Of a stretch of 64,000 nucleotides of DNA, positions 9,350 through 18,163 are shown in pieces. Source of the stretch: Bacillus sp. Marseille-P3661 (GTDB lineage Bacteria > Bacillota > Bacilli > Bacillales > Bacillaceae_J); contig NZ_LT965953.1 in assembly GCF_900240995.1 (NCBI RefSeq), positions 1,809,018-1,873,017 of the forward strand. The letters run 5' to 3'. Both the position numbers and the translations under genes were made by a program. The first letter of the stretch is position 1, and each line of letters starts with the position of its first letter. The notes under the pieces are model-generated. The model had not been told where the DNA came from. It did not search any database and was given only the letters and a program-made list of their open reading frames with translations.

Positions 9350-10651
9350 TTATCGACTACCTCTTCTACCTTTTGATGAAAACCTTGACTTGCTTTTGGG
9401 ACGACTATCATTTATTTTTTTTCTAAAAGGTGTATCTGCACCTTTCCTCCTGACATATCCGCTGTCTTCAGAACGTCTAGCTTTTCTTATTTGCTCATTT
9501 CTTTCTTTTTCATAATCCTCACGATCAGGGATACTAATTCCTTTAATGACTTGTTTTTCTAGTGTTTGATGAATCCCTTTTTCAATCATTTGTAAGAACT
9601 CGATATCCTTAGGTGCAACTAAAGTAATGGCAACACCATTCCCGCCCGCTCGGCCAGTACGTCCAATTCTGTGAACATAGCTTTCAACATCCTGTGGTAT
9701 ATCATAGTTAAAAACATGTGTCACTCCTTCTACATCAAGACCTCTTGCTGCAACGTCTGTTGCAACTAAAAACTGAGATTTTGCTTCTCGGAATCGTTTC
9801 ATCGCTTTTTCACGTTTTGACTGAGGTAAGTCACCGTGCAGCTCGTCTACTTCATATCCATTAGCAATCAGGACCTCATAAAGCTTTTTGGCACGAGCTT
9901 TTGTACGACAGAAAATAATTCCTAGAAAAGGGCGATGTTCTTGAATTAAATGCAATAAAGTTGCTTGTTTCCTGCGATCGGTTGTTTCAATAACAACTTG
10001 TTTAATCTCAGCTACCGTTACTTTTTTTTCTTTGACTTCAATGATCTCTGGGTCTACCAAATATTTTTTAGCAAGAGATTTAATTTCGTTTGGCATTGTT
10101 GCTGAAAACAGCATCGTTTGGCGCGTCGAGTATGTTTCATATATAATGTCTTCTACCTCGGGAAGGAACCCCATATGTAACATTTGATCCGCTTCGTCAA
10201 GTACAAACATCTGAATGGTTGAAAGGTCAACTGTTCCGCGGCGAATATGATCCAATAACCGACCAGGAGTTGCAACAATAATATGTTGACCACCCTTTAA
10301 TTTTTTCAATTGATGCTCAACATCCTGACCACCGTACACAGCTAATACCTTAACGCCTTCTAAGTTCTCTATCATTTTCTTTATTTCTTTTGAAATCTGC
10401 TGAGCAAGTTCTCTTGTGGGTGTCAAAATAAGGGCTTGTAAGACCGGTTTGTTTGCATCAATTTTTTCAAGGATTGGCAGCACAAACGCCAACGTCTTTC
10501 CCGTTCCAGTTTGCGCTTGGGCAATCACATCCTTACCCTCAAGAACAGAGGGAATCGTCCTTTCCTGTATTGAGGTAGGAGTTAAAAGTCCTAGTGACTT
10601 TAATGTATGATTAATTTGTTTTCGAATTCCAAGTTGTAAAAAATCAGGCAA
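9350..10651 (-). CDS. DEAD-box ATP-dependent RNA helicase
   Basis: A 433-residue RNA helicase that unwinds RNA duplexes with ATP. The motifs are in order: Q-motif TPTSIQ, Walker [38 protein letters not shown], then in domain 2 [23 protein letters not shown] and [12 protein letters not shown]. The C-terminal tail of about 60 residues is rich in Arg, Lys and Ser, as in RNA-binding tails of CshA-like bacterial helicases. I do not assign a symbol because Bacillaceae carry several paralogues. The start is a TTG with only a weak upstream site (AAGAGACG). Confidence 0.95.
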   Translation of the reverse strand: MPDFLQLGIRKQINHTLKSLGLLTPTSIQERTIPSVLEGKDVIAQAQTGTGKTLAFVLPILEKIDANKPVLQALILTPTRELAQQISKEIKKMIENLEGVKVLAVYGGQDVEHQLKKLKGGQHIIVATPGRLLDHIRRGTVDLSTIQMFVLDEADQMLHMGFLPEVEDIIYETYSTRQTMLFSATMPNEIKSLAKKYLVDPEIIEVKEKKVTVAEIKQVVIETTDRRKQATLLHLIQEHRPFLGIIFCRTKARAKKLYEVLIANGYEVDELHGDLPQSKREKAMKRFREAKSQFLVATDVAARGLDVEGVTHVFNYDIPQDVESYVHRIGRTGRAGGNGVAITLVAPKDIEFLQMIEKGIHQTLEKQVIKGISIPDREDYEKERNEQIRKARRSEDSGYVRRKGADTPFRKKINDSRPKSKSRFSSKGRRGSR

Positions 10652-10839
10652 GGTTAATCACGTCTCTTTTCATTTATTAATGCCAATGTTTGTTATTAAA
10701 ATGGCTTATTAACTATAGCATATACGTTAGTATTTTACGAAGTGATTTGAAAGATTCATGGAGACTTTTCTCCTGCTACAAATCACGCAGAGCCTGTATC
10801 AGGAGACCATCCCCATGAAAACCATTAAATTTGGTTATA

Positions 10840-11562
10840 TCAGTTTCTTTGTCTGTGCTCCCAGATAAATTGTTTTGCTAAGTTTTCCAGATTATCATTG
10901 AGCGGTTCTAATGCAATACTACCGTATTTTCGTTTTAATGCCACTTCCAAAAGCCAATCTGCAACAGTCGGATTTTTGGGAAGGAGTGGTCCATGTAAGT
11001 ATGTTCCGATCAGATTTTTATAACGTAAACCTTCTTTAGCATCTTCTCCATTGTTTCCGAATCCTGAAATTACTGTGCCAAATGATTCATATTCATGATA
11101 TGTCCGTCCAACATGGTTTTCGAAACCTACAATAGTCCCCATATCCTTTGTTTCCATCAGTAAATTTCCTATTAATCTAGTTGGCTTTGACAGGGTATAG
11201 AAATCCAAAACCTCTAGCCCTTTTAATTTCAATCCATTTGAAAGTTCATAATAACTACCTAAAAATTGATAGCCACCACAAATGGTCAATGCTGCGACTC
11301 CATCTTCGACCATTGCTTGGAACTCTTTTTTTATTTTATGAAGTTGTAATGTGACAATACTTTGCTCGCGATCGCTCCCACCGCCTATAAAAAGAATGTC
11401 TGCACCGTTTAAGTGACTTTGAATGCCGTCTACTCCCGTTATTTTTTTTATGTTAAGCTTAATATTCCTCCATTCACATCTTTTTTTCAATACAAGAATA
11501 TTTCCTCGATCACCATAAAGATTTAATCTATCCGGAAAAAAGTGGAGTAAGGTTAATTCCAT
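10840..11562 (-). CDS. gatD: Lipid II isoglutaminyl synthase, glutamine amidotransferase subunit GatD
   Basis: A 240-residue CobB/CobQ-type class I glutaminase. It releases ammonia from glutamine for MurT, which amidates D-Glu of the peptidoglycan stem peptide. The nucleophile is Cys95 in LTICGGYQFLG and the catalytic His is His190 in GTYLHGPLLP. The N-terminal LNLYGDRGN segment is typical of GatD. It starts 2 bp after the murT stop codon, so the two are translated together, and length and order match the known murT-gatD pair. A short inverted repeat near 10760-10772 may end the transcript. Confidence 0.93.
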   Translation of the reverse strand: MELTLLHFFPDRLNLYGDRGNILVLKKRCEWRNIKLNIKKITGVDGIQSHLNGADILFIGGGSDREQSIVTLQLHKIKKEFQAMVEDGVAALTICGGYQFLGSYYELSNGLKLKGLEVLDFYTLSKPTRLIGNLLMETKDMGTIVGFENHVGRTYHEYESFGTVISGFGNNGEDAKEGLRYKNLIGTYLHGPLLPKNPTVADWLLEVALKRKYGSIALEPLNDNLENLAKQFIWEHRQRN

Positions 11563-11564
11563 TT

Positions 11565-12893
11565 TTAATAACTCCCTCTTATCATCGTTAAACTTTTCCT
11601 TACAGGTTCTAGTGCTGTGTAGTTAGGTAAATGATATGTTTTTATACCTTTCTCCACAGATAAACGTACAGTTTCTTCTGTAGAGCTCCTAATTGTTATT
11701 TTAACATCATCAATACCTGCATACTTCATTCGTAGGGCCATATCGTAAGCTCTCGTCCCTGAACACCACACTCCCACTATATCTTCACGGCATAATCGCT
11801 CCAAATCAGCATCCCAAATCCATGAAATATCCGTCCCGTCTAAATCTAAATCATTTAGATAGAGACAGACTTGTTTGGGTTCCTTTGTTTCCAAAACCTC
11901 AGATAAAGAAATATTCAAACCAACAGGGTTTTTAACAAGATTTAATATATGCTCAATTCCATTTAAGGAAATAGTTTGCATTCTACCATTTATTGCTTTA
12001 TAAGAACGTAGTCCTTTTTTAATACATTCTTCGCTAATTCCTAACTCCTTTGCCACCGAAATGACTGCCAAAGCATTATAAATATTGTGTATGCCTTTAA
12101 TACCAAGCTCATATTCGACTGTAGAAACCGTGAATTTTTGTCCATTAATAGAAACAGCTTCATATAAGATATCCGGACGTTTAAATCCACACTTACATTC
12201 AAAATAACCTAGCTGTCCGTAATGAATGTGCGTATAGTTAAGTTCTCTTTTACAGGACGGACAGTATTTTGATTCGGTTATTTGCTGCAACTCAAATTGA
12301 TGGGCATGTTTGCTTAAACCAAAAAATACTTTGGGATTAGAAAGCTGATTAAGTCTAACTGTTAAGGGATCATCCCCATTTAAAACAAGTCTTGCGTTAG
12401 TTTCCTTTATTGCATCCGCGACTTTCTGCACCAATACGTCAATTTCTCCATACCGATCTAATTGATCACGAAAAAAATTATTGACTATGATAAATGATGG
12501 GTCATTTATTTCCTTGACCAATTTTGACATTGTCGCTTCATCGACTTCTATAACAGCATATTCATAATCTAACTTTCCTGTAATTTTAGCTGCTCTAATA
12601 AATGTTGTTGTAATTCCAGATATTAAATTCGCCCCTTCATAGTTCGAGAACACTTTTTTTCCACTTTCATTCAAAATTGAAACTAGTAAATTAGAAATGG
12701 TTGTTTTTCCATTTGTTCCAGTTATAAAAATAATCGTATTAACTTTTTTCGCTAACTCTCGTAAAATGTTATTATTTATCCTTCGTGCTACAATTCCAGG
12801 TTTTGCCGTTCCGCCTTTACCCTTCCATATATTTATCATTCTTTCAAGCTTTCCTGTGATAATGGCTCTAATAGTTTTGAGATTTAACTGCAT
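11565..12893 (-). CDS. murT: Lipid II isoglutaminyl synthase, Mur-ligase subunit MurT
   Basis: A 443-residue Mur-ligase-like protein that activates the D-Glu carboxylate of lipid II with ATP and receives ammonia from GatD. The ATP motif ITGTNGKTTISNLL is present. A Cys4 zinc ribbon (CPSC ... CKC) is inserted in the middle domain, as in MurT, and the C-terminal DUF1727 region ends the protein. The open frame extends to 12965, but the added residues overlap the terminator of the upstream gene. The ATG at 12893 has a very strong GGAAGGGGGGGAG site, so I place the start there. Confidence 0.93.
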   Translation of the reverse strand: MQLNLKTIRAIITGKLERMINIWKGKGGTAKPGIVARRINNNILRELAKKVNTIIFITGTNGKTTISNLLVSILNESGKKVFSNYEGANLISGITTTFIRAAKITGKLDYEYAVIEVDEATMSKLVKEINDPSFIIVNNFFRDQLDRYGEIDVLVQKVADAIKETNARLVLNGDDPLTVRLNQLSNPKVFFGLSKHAHQFELQQITESKYCPSCKRELNYTHIHYGQLGYFECKCGFKRPDILYEAVSINGQKFTVSTVEYELGIKGIHNIYNALAVISVAKELGISEECIKKGLRSYKAINGRMQTISLNGIEHILNLVKNPVGLNISLSEVLETKEPKQVCLYLNDLDLDGTDISWIWDADLERLCREDIVGVWCSGTRAYDMALRMKYAGIDDVKITIRSSTEETVRLSVEKGIKTYHLPNYTALEPVRKSLTMIRGSY

Positions 12894-12942
12894 GACTCTC
12901 CCCCCCTTCCTACTTTTATAAATTCCTTTTACCATTGATAGA

Positions 12943-12984
12943 AAAAAGAAAAGGCTGTATCCCAACTTACTGTTGGATCAGCCT
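12943..12984 (-). terminator. Terminator of the YheC/D-like gene
   Basis: On the minus strand AAGGCTGATCCAAC pairs with GTTGGGATACAGCCTT and is followed by TTCTTTTTTC. It lies between the ATP-grasp gene and murT. Confidence 0.8.
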
Positions 12985-13041
12985 TACACTGTACTTTGCT
13001 GCATTTAGGTTCTTACCAACCTTTGTTTGTGCTGCGAAAGT

Positions 13042-14205
13042 TCAAAGTTGGGCTAAGTATGAAAAATAATCAATCATAGATTGAATACTTTGATCAAAGT
13101 TCTCCTTCAATTTAGAGTGCTCAAAAATATGGACACCTGGCCTTGCATTCACTTCCAATATCCATATATGACCTTTATGATCAACACCTATATCCAAACC
13201 CAATTCACCTAAATTATAGGTTAAATTTCGTTCAATCGTTTCAGCACACTGTAAGGATACTAGTTTTATTTTTTCAGTAATATCTGAACTTAAATGACCA
13301 AACACTGGTTCTAATACTTCATTATATGGTTTTATCCACCCTCCATGTGTAGTTACGTTAGATAGGTCCACCACATTCGCTCCAATTGCGCTAGCATGCC
13401 ATTGATTCTCTCCGTTCTTATTCATGTGAATTCGAAAGTCGAAAAATGAATTGTTAAGGTTAGCTAAATGAATACCCTGCTGAGCAATATATCTTAGTCT
13501 TTTTCTTTTAGGTAGTATTCTTTTGAATAATGAAGTAATGGACGCGAATTGTATAGACTTGTATTCATTATTAAAACGTGATTCACATAAATAGCTGCCA
13601 TTCTCTAGTTGGGTAATCTTATAGATTCCGATACCATAAGTCCCGTGAGATGGTTTAAGAAATACAGTTTTGTAGGAAGTTATCAATCTTTTGACATCTT
13701 TCGGCCGTGGAGAAATATATGTTTTGGGGATATACGGTTCTAGTGATTCATTTTTCAATAAATAACGATGAATCGTTGCTTTATCGAAAAAGTAAGGATT
13801 AATGATTGGCGGTTTTTTACATTCTATGATTGTCTCAAGAAATAATTTGAAGTCCTTACGATGATATATTCTTTTGGATGTAACCCTATTATAAATAACA
13901 TCTGGTAATGGAAATGTCCCACGAGACCATGTATGCCCCATTTCATTTTTTGAAGTGCTTTCAGAATAGGAAATGAAATAACCGTTTACAGTATTTTGGT
14001 TCCAATCAATATCATTATGGGTAAATGCATACACCACTAACGGCTTTTTCATATAGGAATACATTAATTTCTCTACTGTATTAGGGATTGGAGTATTTAT
14101 TAAGATTCCTACCACCAATTCTTTTTTTTTCTTGTCGTCGAACAACCTATTATCGTTATGAATTGTTGAATCTATTAAGCGATTGTTATGTTCTGAGTTA
14201 CTCAT
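13042..14205 (-). CDS. YheC/YheD family ATP-grasp protein (endospore coat-associated)
   Basis: A 387-residue member of the YheC/D family, ATP-grasp proteins associated with the Bacillus spore coat. Visible family features are the N-terminal VVGILINTP, the middle PDVIYNR and a Lys-rich ATP-binding region around FLKPSHGTYGIGIYKI. The C-terminal ATP-grasp end is ELGLDIGVDHKGHIWILEVNARPG (the Glu and Asn bind Mg-ATP). The start is the ATG at 14205 after GGAAAGGTG. The GTG at 14214 is less likely. The biochemical substrate is not known to me. A separate terminator shows it is not in the murT operon. Confidence 0.85.
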   Translation of the reverse strand: MSNSEHNNRLIDSTIHNDNRLFDDKKKKELVVGILINTPIPNTVEKLMYSYMKKPLVVYAFTHNDIDWNQNTVNGYFISYSESTSKNEMGHTWSRGTFPLPDVIYNRVTSKRIYHRKDFKLFLETIIECKKPPIINPYFFDKATIHRYLLKNESLEPYIPKTYISPRPKDVKRLITSYKTVFLKPSHGTYGIGIYKITQLENGSYLCESRFNNEYKSIQFASITSLFKRILPKRKRLRYIAQQGIHLANLNNSFFDFRIHMNKNGENQWHASAIGANVVDLSNVTTHGGWIKPYNEVLEPVFGHLSSDITEKIKLVSLQCAETIERNLTYNLGELGLDIGVDHKGHIWILEVNARPGVHIFEHSKLKENFDQSIQSMIDYFSYLAQL

Positions 14206-14466
14206 TATACACACCTTTCCATTTTACTAATTATCCAAATGAGCAACATTTTATCGTTCTATAAAACTTAGATTAAGTTTTTGTTTGAATATAAAATCAT
14301 AGTCTCAAATATGATATCTAAGCGCATATTATTCCTAGAAAAGTATAATACGAAATCATTCCCGTTACTAAATATGAGCATAGATGTTGAATTACATTAA
14401 TATATGTTTTTTTATTGAGATGTGACCCCTTTTAGTAAAAATTGACCACTTCTTTGTTCACGAATT

Positions 14467-14973
14467 TCATCGATCTTTTATGTTCAGATTGTTCCCACCA
14501 AAAATAATTGCTCTCCAATCAAAAACAGGACATTCTTTCCAGTTATATTGTTTATAATCTGAATGCCCCAATGTTCGTTTATAATTTGGCAAATCTTTGA
14601 CGAGGGCAGCGTGTAATTCAACTAAGGATTTCTTCTGAGCATCCGTAGGTTCTTCTATTAAGAAATCCCCCACTACACAAATTCCAAGAGAATATTTGTT
14701 AGCCTTTCCCACATGATAACTTCTTGCACCTAAATCATTGCCCCACTGAATTTCACCCGATTTTGTGATGACGAAATGATAGCCCAAACCTCCATACCAA
14801 CCATTATGTTCCAGGTGGTATTTTGAGAAGTTTATGGCGTCTCCACCAGGTGTTGAACTGTGATGAATGGCAATATCAGTTTTTGATTCAACTCCATAAT
14901 CATTGTATTTCCTGGCTCTTTCAAGTTTGTGCCGAACATCAACCACCTGTGGTAGCTTTTGAAAATTAAACAT
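14467..14973 (-). CDS. N-acetylmuramoyl-L-alanine amidase (Amidase_2/PGRP fold), no signal peptide
   Basis: A 168-residue zinc amidase domain with no signal peptide, membrane segment or wall-binding domain. The putative Zn ligands are His37/38 (IAIHHSS), His137 (LGHSDY) and Cys148 (KECPVFDW). The segments YHFVITKSGEIQWGND and LGICVVGDF are typical of the fold. Such enzymes cleave the bond between muramic acid and L-alanine. A protein exported without a signal would need lysis or a holin, or it may act in the cytosol or mother cell. The next gene upstream, 82 bp away, is also a signal-less wall enzyme. Confidence 0.85.
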   Translation of the reverse strand: MFNFQKLPQVVDVRHKLERARKYNDYGVESKTDIAIHHSSTPGGDAINFSKYHLEHNGWYGGLGYHFVITKSGEIQWGNDLGARSYHVGKANKYSLGICVVGDFLIEEPTDAQKKSLVELHAALVKDLPNYKRTLGHSDYKQYNWKECPVFDWRAIIFGGNNLNIKDR

Positions 14974-15055
14974 CTAAAATTTTTCCCTCTTTCATTAATT
15001 TTTTTATTTTACATATATCCTACCTGTTGGAGCCGTTATACTGTTTTCTTCATTA

Positions 15056-15817
15056 CTAAAATAGTGCAAAGCCGTAGTTTAATAACTCCATCATTTCTTC
15101 ATCTCGCTTTTCCATACTTGGTTCACCTAAGATAACGGCAACGAGATGGATTCCGTTTTTTCTTGCACTAGCAGCTAAGCAGTAGCCGGCCTGAGGTGTA
15201 TATCCGGTTTTCAAACCATCAACTTCTACCATTCTAGTTAACAACTGATTGGTGTTATATATTTTCTTAATTTCTCCTTGATAAATATAATCATGTTTTC
15301 GATGAGAGTATGTTAAAATCTCCTGTCGACTTACTAATCTAATTGCAAGTTGAGCGACATCGAATGCAGTGGAAAAGTGATTTTTACGGGGTAACCCATG
15401 AGGATTCATATAATGAGTGTTGCGTAATTTATACTTTTTAGCATATTTATTCATTTTTCGAACAAACATTTTAGTTGAGCCACAAATATGTTCAGCCATA
15501 GCTTCAGCCGCATCATTTGCAGAGCTTATTAAAATCGCCTTAAACATATCTTCAACAGAAAGTACATCTCCGGCTTTTAAATATAATCTCGACCCTCTGG
15601 TTTGAGTTGCCCTTTCTGTTACTCGAACAGGCTCTGACCAGTTTAATCCTCCGTTATCGATTTCCCTTAAAATTAATAACAAAGTCATCAATTTAGTTAA
15701 ACTGGCCATCGGATATCTTATATGGACATTTTTTTCAAATAAAACTTCTCGTGACTTACATTCGATCAAAATTGCTGACTTTGCATTCATCACCAAATCA
15801 TTCGGATTAATACTCAT
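15056..15817 (-). CDS. D-alanyl-D-alanine carboxypeptidase-like protein (S11, DacF/DacA family), no signal peptide
   Basis: A serine penicillin-binding-type peptidase of about 253 residues. All three active-site motifs are present: SLTK (serine and lysine), SAN and KTG. Unlike DacA/DacF it has neither an N-terminal signal peptide nor the C-terminal beta-rich domain with membrane anchor. An in-frame stop lies just upstream of the start, so the signal has not been missed. The start is the ATG at 15817 after GAGGGG. The GTG at 15823 is an alternative. It sits 82 bp before the signal-less amidase gene, probably in one transcript. Family members trim the terminal D-Ala of stem peptides. Confidence 0.85.
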   Translation of the reverse strand: MSINPNDLVMNAKSAILIECKSREVLFEKNVHIRYPMASLTKLMTLLLILREIDNGGLNWSEPVRVTERATQTRGSRLYLKAGDVLSVEDMFKAILISSANDAAEAMAEHICGSTKMFVRKMNKYAKKYKLRNTHYMNPHGLPRKNHFSTAFDVAQLAIRLVSRQEILTYSHRKHDYIYQGEIKKIYNTNQLLTRMVEVDGLKTGYTPQAGYCLAASARKNGIHLVAVILGEPSMEKRDEEMMELLNYGFALF

Positions 15818-15994
15818 ATACACCCCTCTTCAACGACAAGATTGTTATTGAATTACCCCTCAATACAGTTAGCAATAATAGGTATTCTTATATTTCTTCT
15901 ATAATGTAAAGTATGGAAAAGTTGATAAATAGTGTAGGCTTTACGGGAACACGGGACTATTTTATCACTCTTAAAAACCTAACTAAAACCAATA

Positions 15995-16049
15995 GGTTCC
16001 CCTCGCCCCCTTATAAAGGGGGGTGTACCTCCCTTTTTGGGTATGTACC
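15995..16049. promoter_or_regulatory. C/G-run palindromic element upstream of the secreted esterase
   Basis: GGTTCCCCTCGCCCCC is followed by TTATAAAGGGGGGTGTACC and then TCCC TTTTT GGG TATGTACC. The CCCCCTTAT/AAAGGGGG part is a palindrome. It resembles the elements at 39409 and 49356 in having C-runs and G-runs next to a T(A/G)TAC sequence, but it is less alike than those two are to each other. It lies about 70 bp upstream of the esterase start and may be a regulator site. Confidence 0.35.
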
Positions 16050-16120
16050 AATTCACTTAGTAATTGTATGATTTTTTAGAATATACAAAAAAATAAAACC
16101 TTAGGAACGGAGGTAAAATA

Positions 16121-17527
16121 ATGAAGAAACGAAATCGTATTGTACAAGGGTTTTTAATAGGTGCCTGCTTGGTAACCTTCCCCCTTGGTGCTTCAGCGCA
16201 GATCATTATTCCAGATCCAACTACAGAACAAAGAGAGTCCATTAATGATCTTGCACTTCCACAATCTTTGGAAAGAAAGACAGGAACATTTTTGGAAGGT
16301 ATGACACATACATGGTACGAATACCTGCCAAGCTCTTATACAGGTGAACAAGCTGTCCCGCTCGTTGTTTCACTACACGGGGCATCAGGTACAGGGCATG
16401 ACCAAGCCAGAAGCACCGGATGGCATCTTGTAGCTGAGCGTGATGGATTTATAGTAATTTTCCCTAATTCATCATCTAATATTGACGTTAGAGACTCTGT
16501 GAATCGTTGGGATAACAAGAAGGACGGAATAGATATAGAATATTTGAAAGAATTAATTGATTATGCTATTTCCGAGTACAATATTGATACTTCTCGTATT
16601 TATATGCATGGTGTTTCAAACGGAGATATGATGTCATTGCAGTTTGCAGTTAAGCATGGCGATATGTTAGCAGGCCTTGCTAGCTCGATCGGTCCTACTC
16701 ACTGGGGATTTTTTGAAAAAGGAGAGATAGACAAGCCTACGAATCCATTACCTGTACATCAATGGCGTGGTGAAGATGATATTATAGTGCTTGCACCTCC
16801 TAGAGAAGTTTCTTTTGACCCCGCCGGCCGTGATGAAGTGAATGCTTTTAATAAAAAACTTTGGTTGGACGTTAATGGAAATGATTTAATTCCAGAAATA
16901 CGCATTGATGGGAAGGATAATCTCGAGATCTACCGTGGTGGAAGTGCTCTCTTTTTATATAACGAAGTAAAAGATGCACCACATGGACAAGAAGTATATG
17001 CTGCGGATTCAATGTGGAGTGAGTTATTAAGCGGTTATTCACGTGGGCCAAACGGTGAAATTATTCCGAGTGAACCCATTGATTCCCCAAGTGGCGACAA
17101 AAATGCTACAGCTATTGTGGTAGGTGCGGATAAGGCATTTATAGATAATAAAGTGGTGCCTCTTCAAAATGGTGGACCTACACTCATTGATAATAGCATA
17201 TATGTACCAGTTCAATTCCTTAATCACGCATTTGGAGCTGCAGTAGAATTGCGAAGTGAAGGGAAACAAGCTATTGTAACTACACCTGAAGGGGCAAACA
17301 TTGCATTCTCACAAGGAAATGCAGCGATAACGGTAAATAACCGAATCGAAACTTTAGAACAAAAGGTAGTGCTAATGGATGGACAACTGATGGTACCTAT
17401 GCGCCCTATCTCAGAGACACTTTTTAACAAGAATGTCTCCTATAATAACGGAGCGGTTTATATTTCCGATCACTATGCTGAACTTAGCAGAGGAATCGCC
17501 CGTACCTTAACAAACATCCTAAAATAG
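16121..17527 (+). CDS. Secreted PHB-depolymerase-like esterase with copper amine oxidase-like N-terminal domain at its C-terminus
   Basis: A 468-residue exported hydrolase. A signal peptide (MKKRNR, hydrophobic core, cut near ASA-Q at residues 24-27) is followed by an alpha/beta hydrolase of the LpqC/PHB depolymerase type. It has the oxyanion region LVVSLHGASGTGHDQ, the nucleophile Ser166 in GVSNG and a late APHGQEV histidine. Residues of about 335-460 form a copper-amine-oxidase-N1-like module (VPVQFLNHAFGA ... LMVPMRPISE), which is common in Bacillus and Paenibacillus secreted proteins and thought to help surface or wall attachment. The start follows GGAACGGAGG. It probably hydrolyses polyester or feruloyl-type esters outside the cell. 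The substrate is not certain. Confidence 0.85.
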   Translation: MKKRNRIVQGFLIGACLVTFPLGASAQIIIPDPTTEQRESINDLALPQSLERKTGTFLEGMTHTWYEYLPSSYTGEQAVPLVVSLHGASGTGHDQARSTGWHLVAERDGFIVIFPNSSSNIDVRDSVNRWDNKKDGIDIEYLKELIDYAISEYNIDTSRIYMHGVSNGDMMSLQFAVKHGDMLAGLASSIGPTHWGFFEKGEIDKPTNPLPVHQWRGEDDIIVLAPPREVSFDPAGRDEVNAFNKKLWLDVNGNDLIPEIRIDGKDNLEIYRGGSALFLYNEVKDAPHGQEVYAADSMWSELLSGYSRGPNGEIIPSEPIDSPSGDKNATAIVVGADKAFIDNKVVPLQNGGPTLIDNSIYVPVQFLNHAFGAAVELRSEGKQAIVTTPEGANIAFSQGNAAITVNNRIETLEQKVVLMDGQLMVPMRPISETLFNKNVSYNNGAVYISDHYAELSRGIARTLTNILK

Positions 17528-17582
17528 ATAAAAAACACACTTCATAAAATTTTTGAATTACTTTCATTATTGTGAAATAAAA

Positions 17583-17626
17583 AAAGTATTGGTGTCGATA
17601 TTAAATCGACATCAATACTTTTTTCC
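17583..17626. terminator. Bidirectional terminator
   Basis: AAGTATTGGTGTCGAT and ATCGACATCAATACTT form a 16-bp stem with one mismatch and a 5-base loop, flanked by A- and T-runs. It serves both the esterase (plus) and the beta-barrel-like gene (minus), which converge here. Confidence 0.9.
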
Positions 17627-17636
17627 ATTATTTTAT

Positions 17637-18062
17637 TTATCCGATACTCACATCTTCTGTCAAGGTAGCACGCTTTTTTAATTGCCATTCTTTGTCGAAA
17701 GACTGATTATCCATCTCACCTTTAATACCGAAGATTAGTTCCTCGTTTACTTTTTGAAAGTAGATTTCTTTAATTGGGATTTGTGTACTTATAAAAGGTT
17801 CAAATACAAATCGCTCTAGCTCAGGAGATTTATTTAATAGATAAGTACCACTTTCTCTTCCCATTTGAGCAGGATACAAAAATACATTCTGATCCTTCTC
17901 TTCAAATCTGAAAGTTTCCCAATGAACAACCACACCTTGAGGGGTTGCTGCTTGTATACTTCCAAAAACCATAGAATATACAGGTTCAGTAAAATCAACT
18001 ACAAACCCTTCACCTGACCATGAACCACTTATAAATGACAATTCTTTTAATAGTTTACCCAT
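17637..18062 (-). CDS. Small lipocalin/nitrobindin-like protein, function unknown
   Basis: A 141-residue protein without signal or membrane segment. The N-terminal FISGSWSGEG recalls the G-x-W-x-G-x-G start of lipocalin-like, FABP-like and nitrobindin barrels. The rest alternates short strands (VVVHWETFRFEEKD, FVFEPF, EIYFQKVNEELIFGI), which fits a small beta-barrel. I cannot identify it more precisely. It is the last gene of the run that starts with the two P450s and the TRAP transporter, about 100 bp after P450-a, so it may bind a hydrophobic pathway intermediate. That role is only an inference. Confidence 0.55.
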   Translation of the reverse strand: MGKLLKELSFISGSWSGEGFVVDFTEPVYSMVFGSIQAATPQGVVVHWETFRFEEKDQNVFLYPAQMGRESGTYLLNKSPELERFVFEPFISTQIPIKEIYFQKVNEELIFGIKGEMDNQSFDKEWQLKKRATLTEDVSIG

Positions 18063-18163
18063 CGAAGTTCCTCCTTCTTATTTAGAAACGATTATATTAA
18101 CCGTCTCTAGCAAAGTGTTATTTTATTACTCTTTGTCACACTTTTTTTAAAAATCTACTTAAC

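Noticed and set aside
12894-12965. N-terminal extension of MurT
   Set aside because: It overlaps the terminator of the upstream gene, and a much stronger start is at 12893.
15914-16072. 52-residue plus-strand ORF (MEKLINSVGF...)
   Set aside because: It has no Shine-Dalgarno and runs through the C/G-run palindrome, so it is probably not translated.
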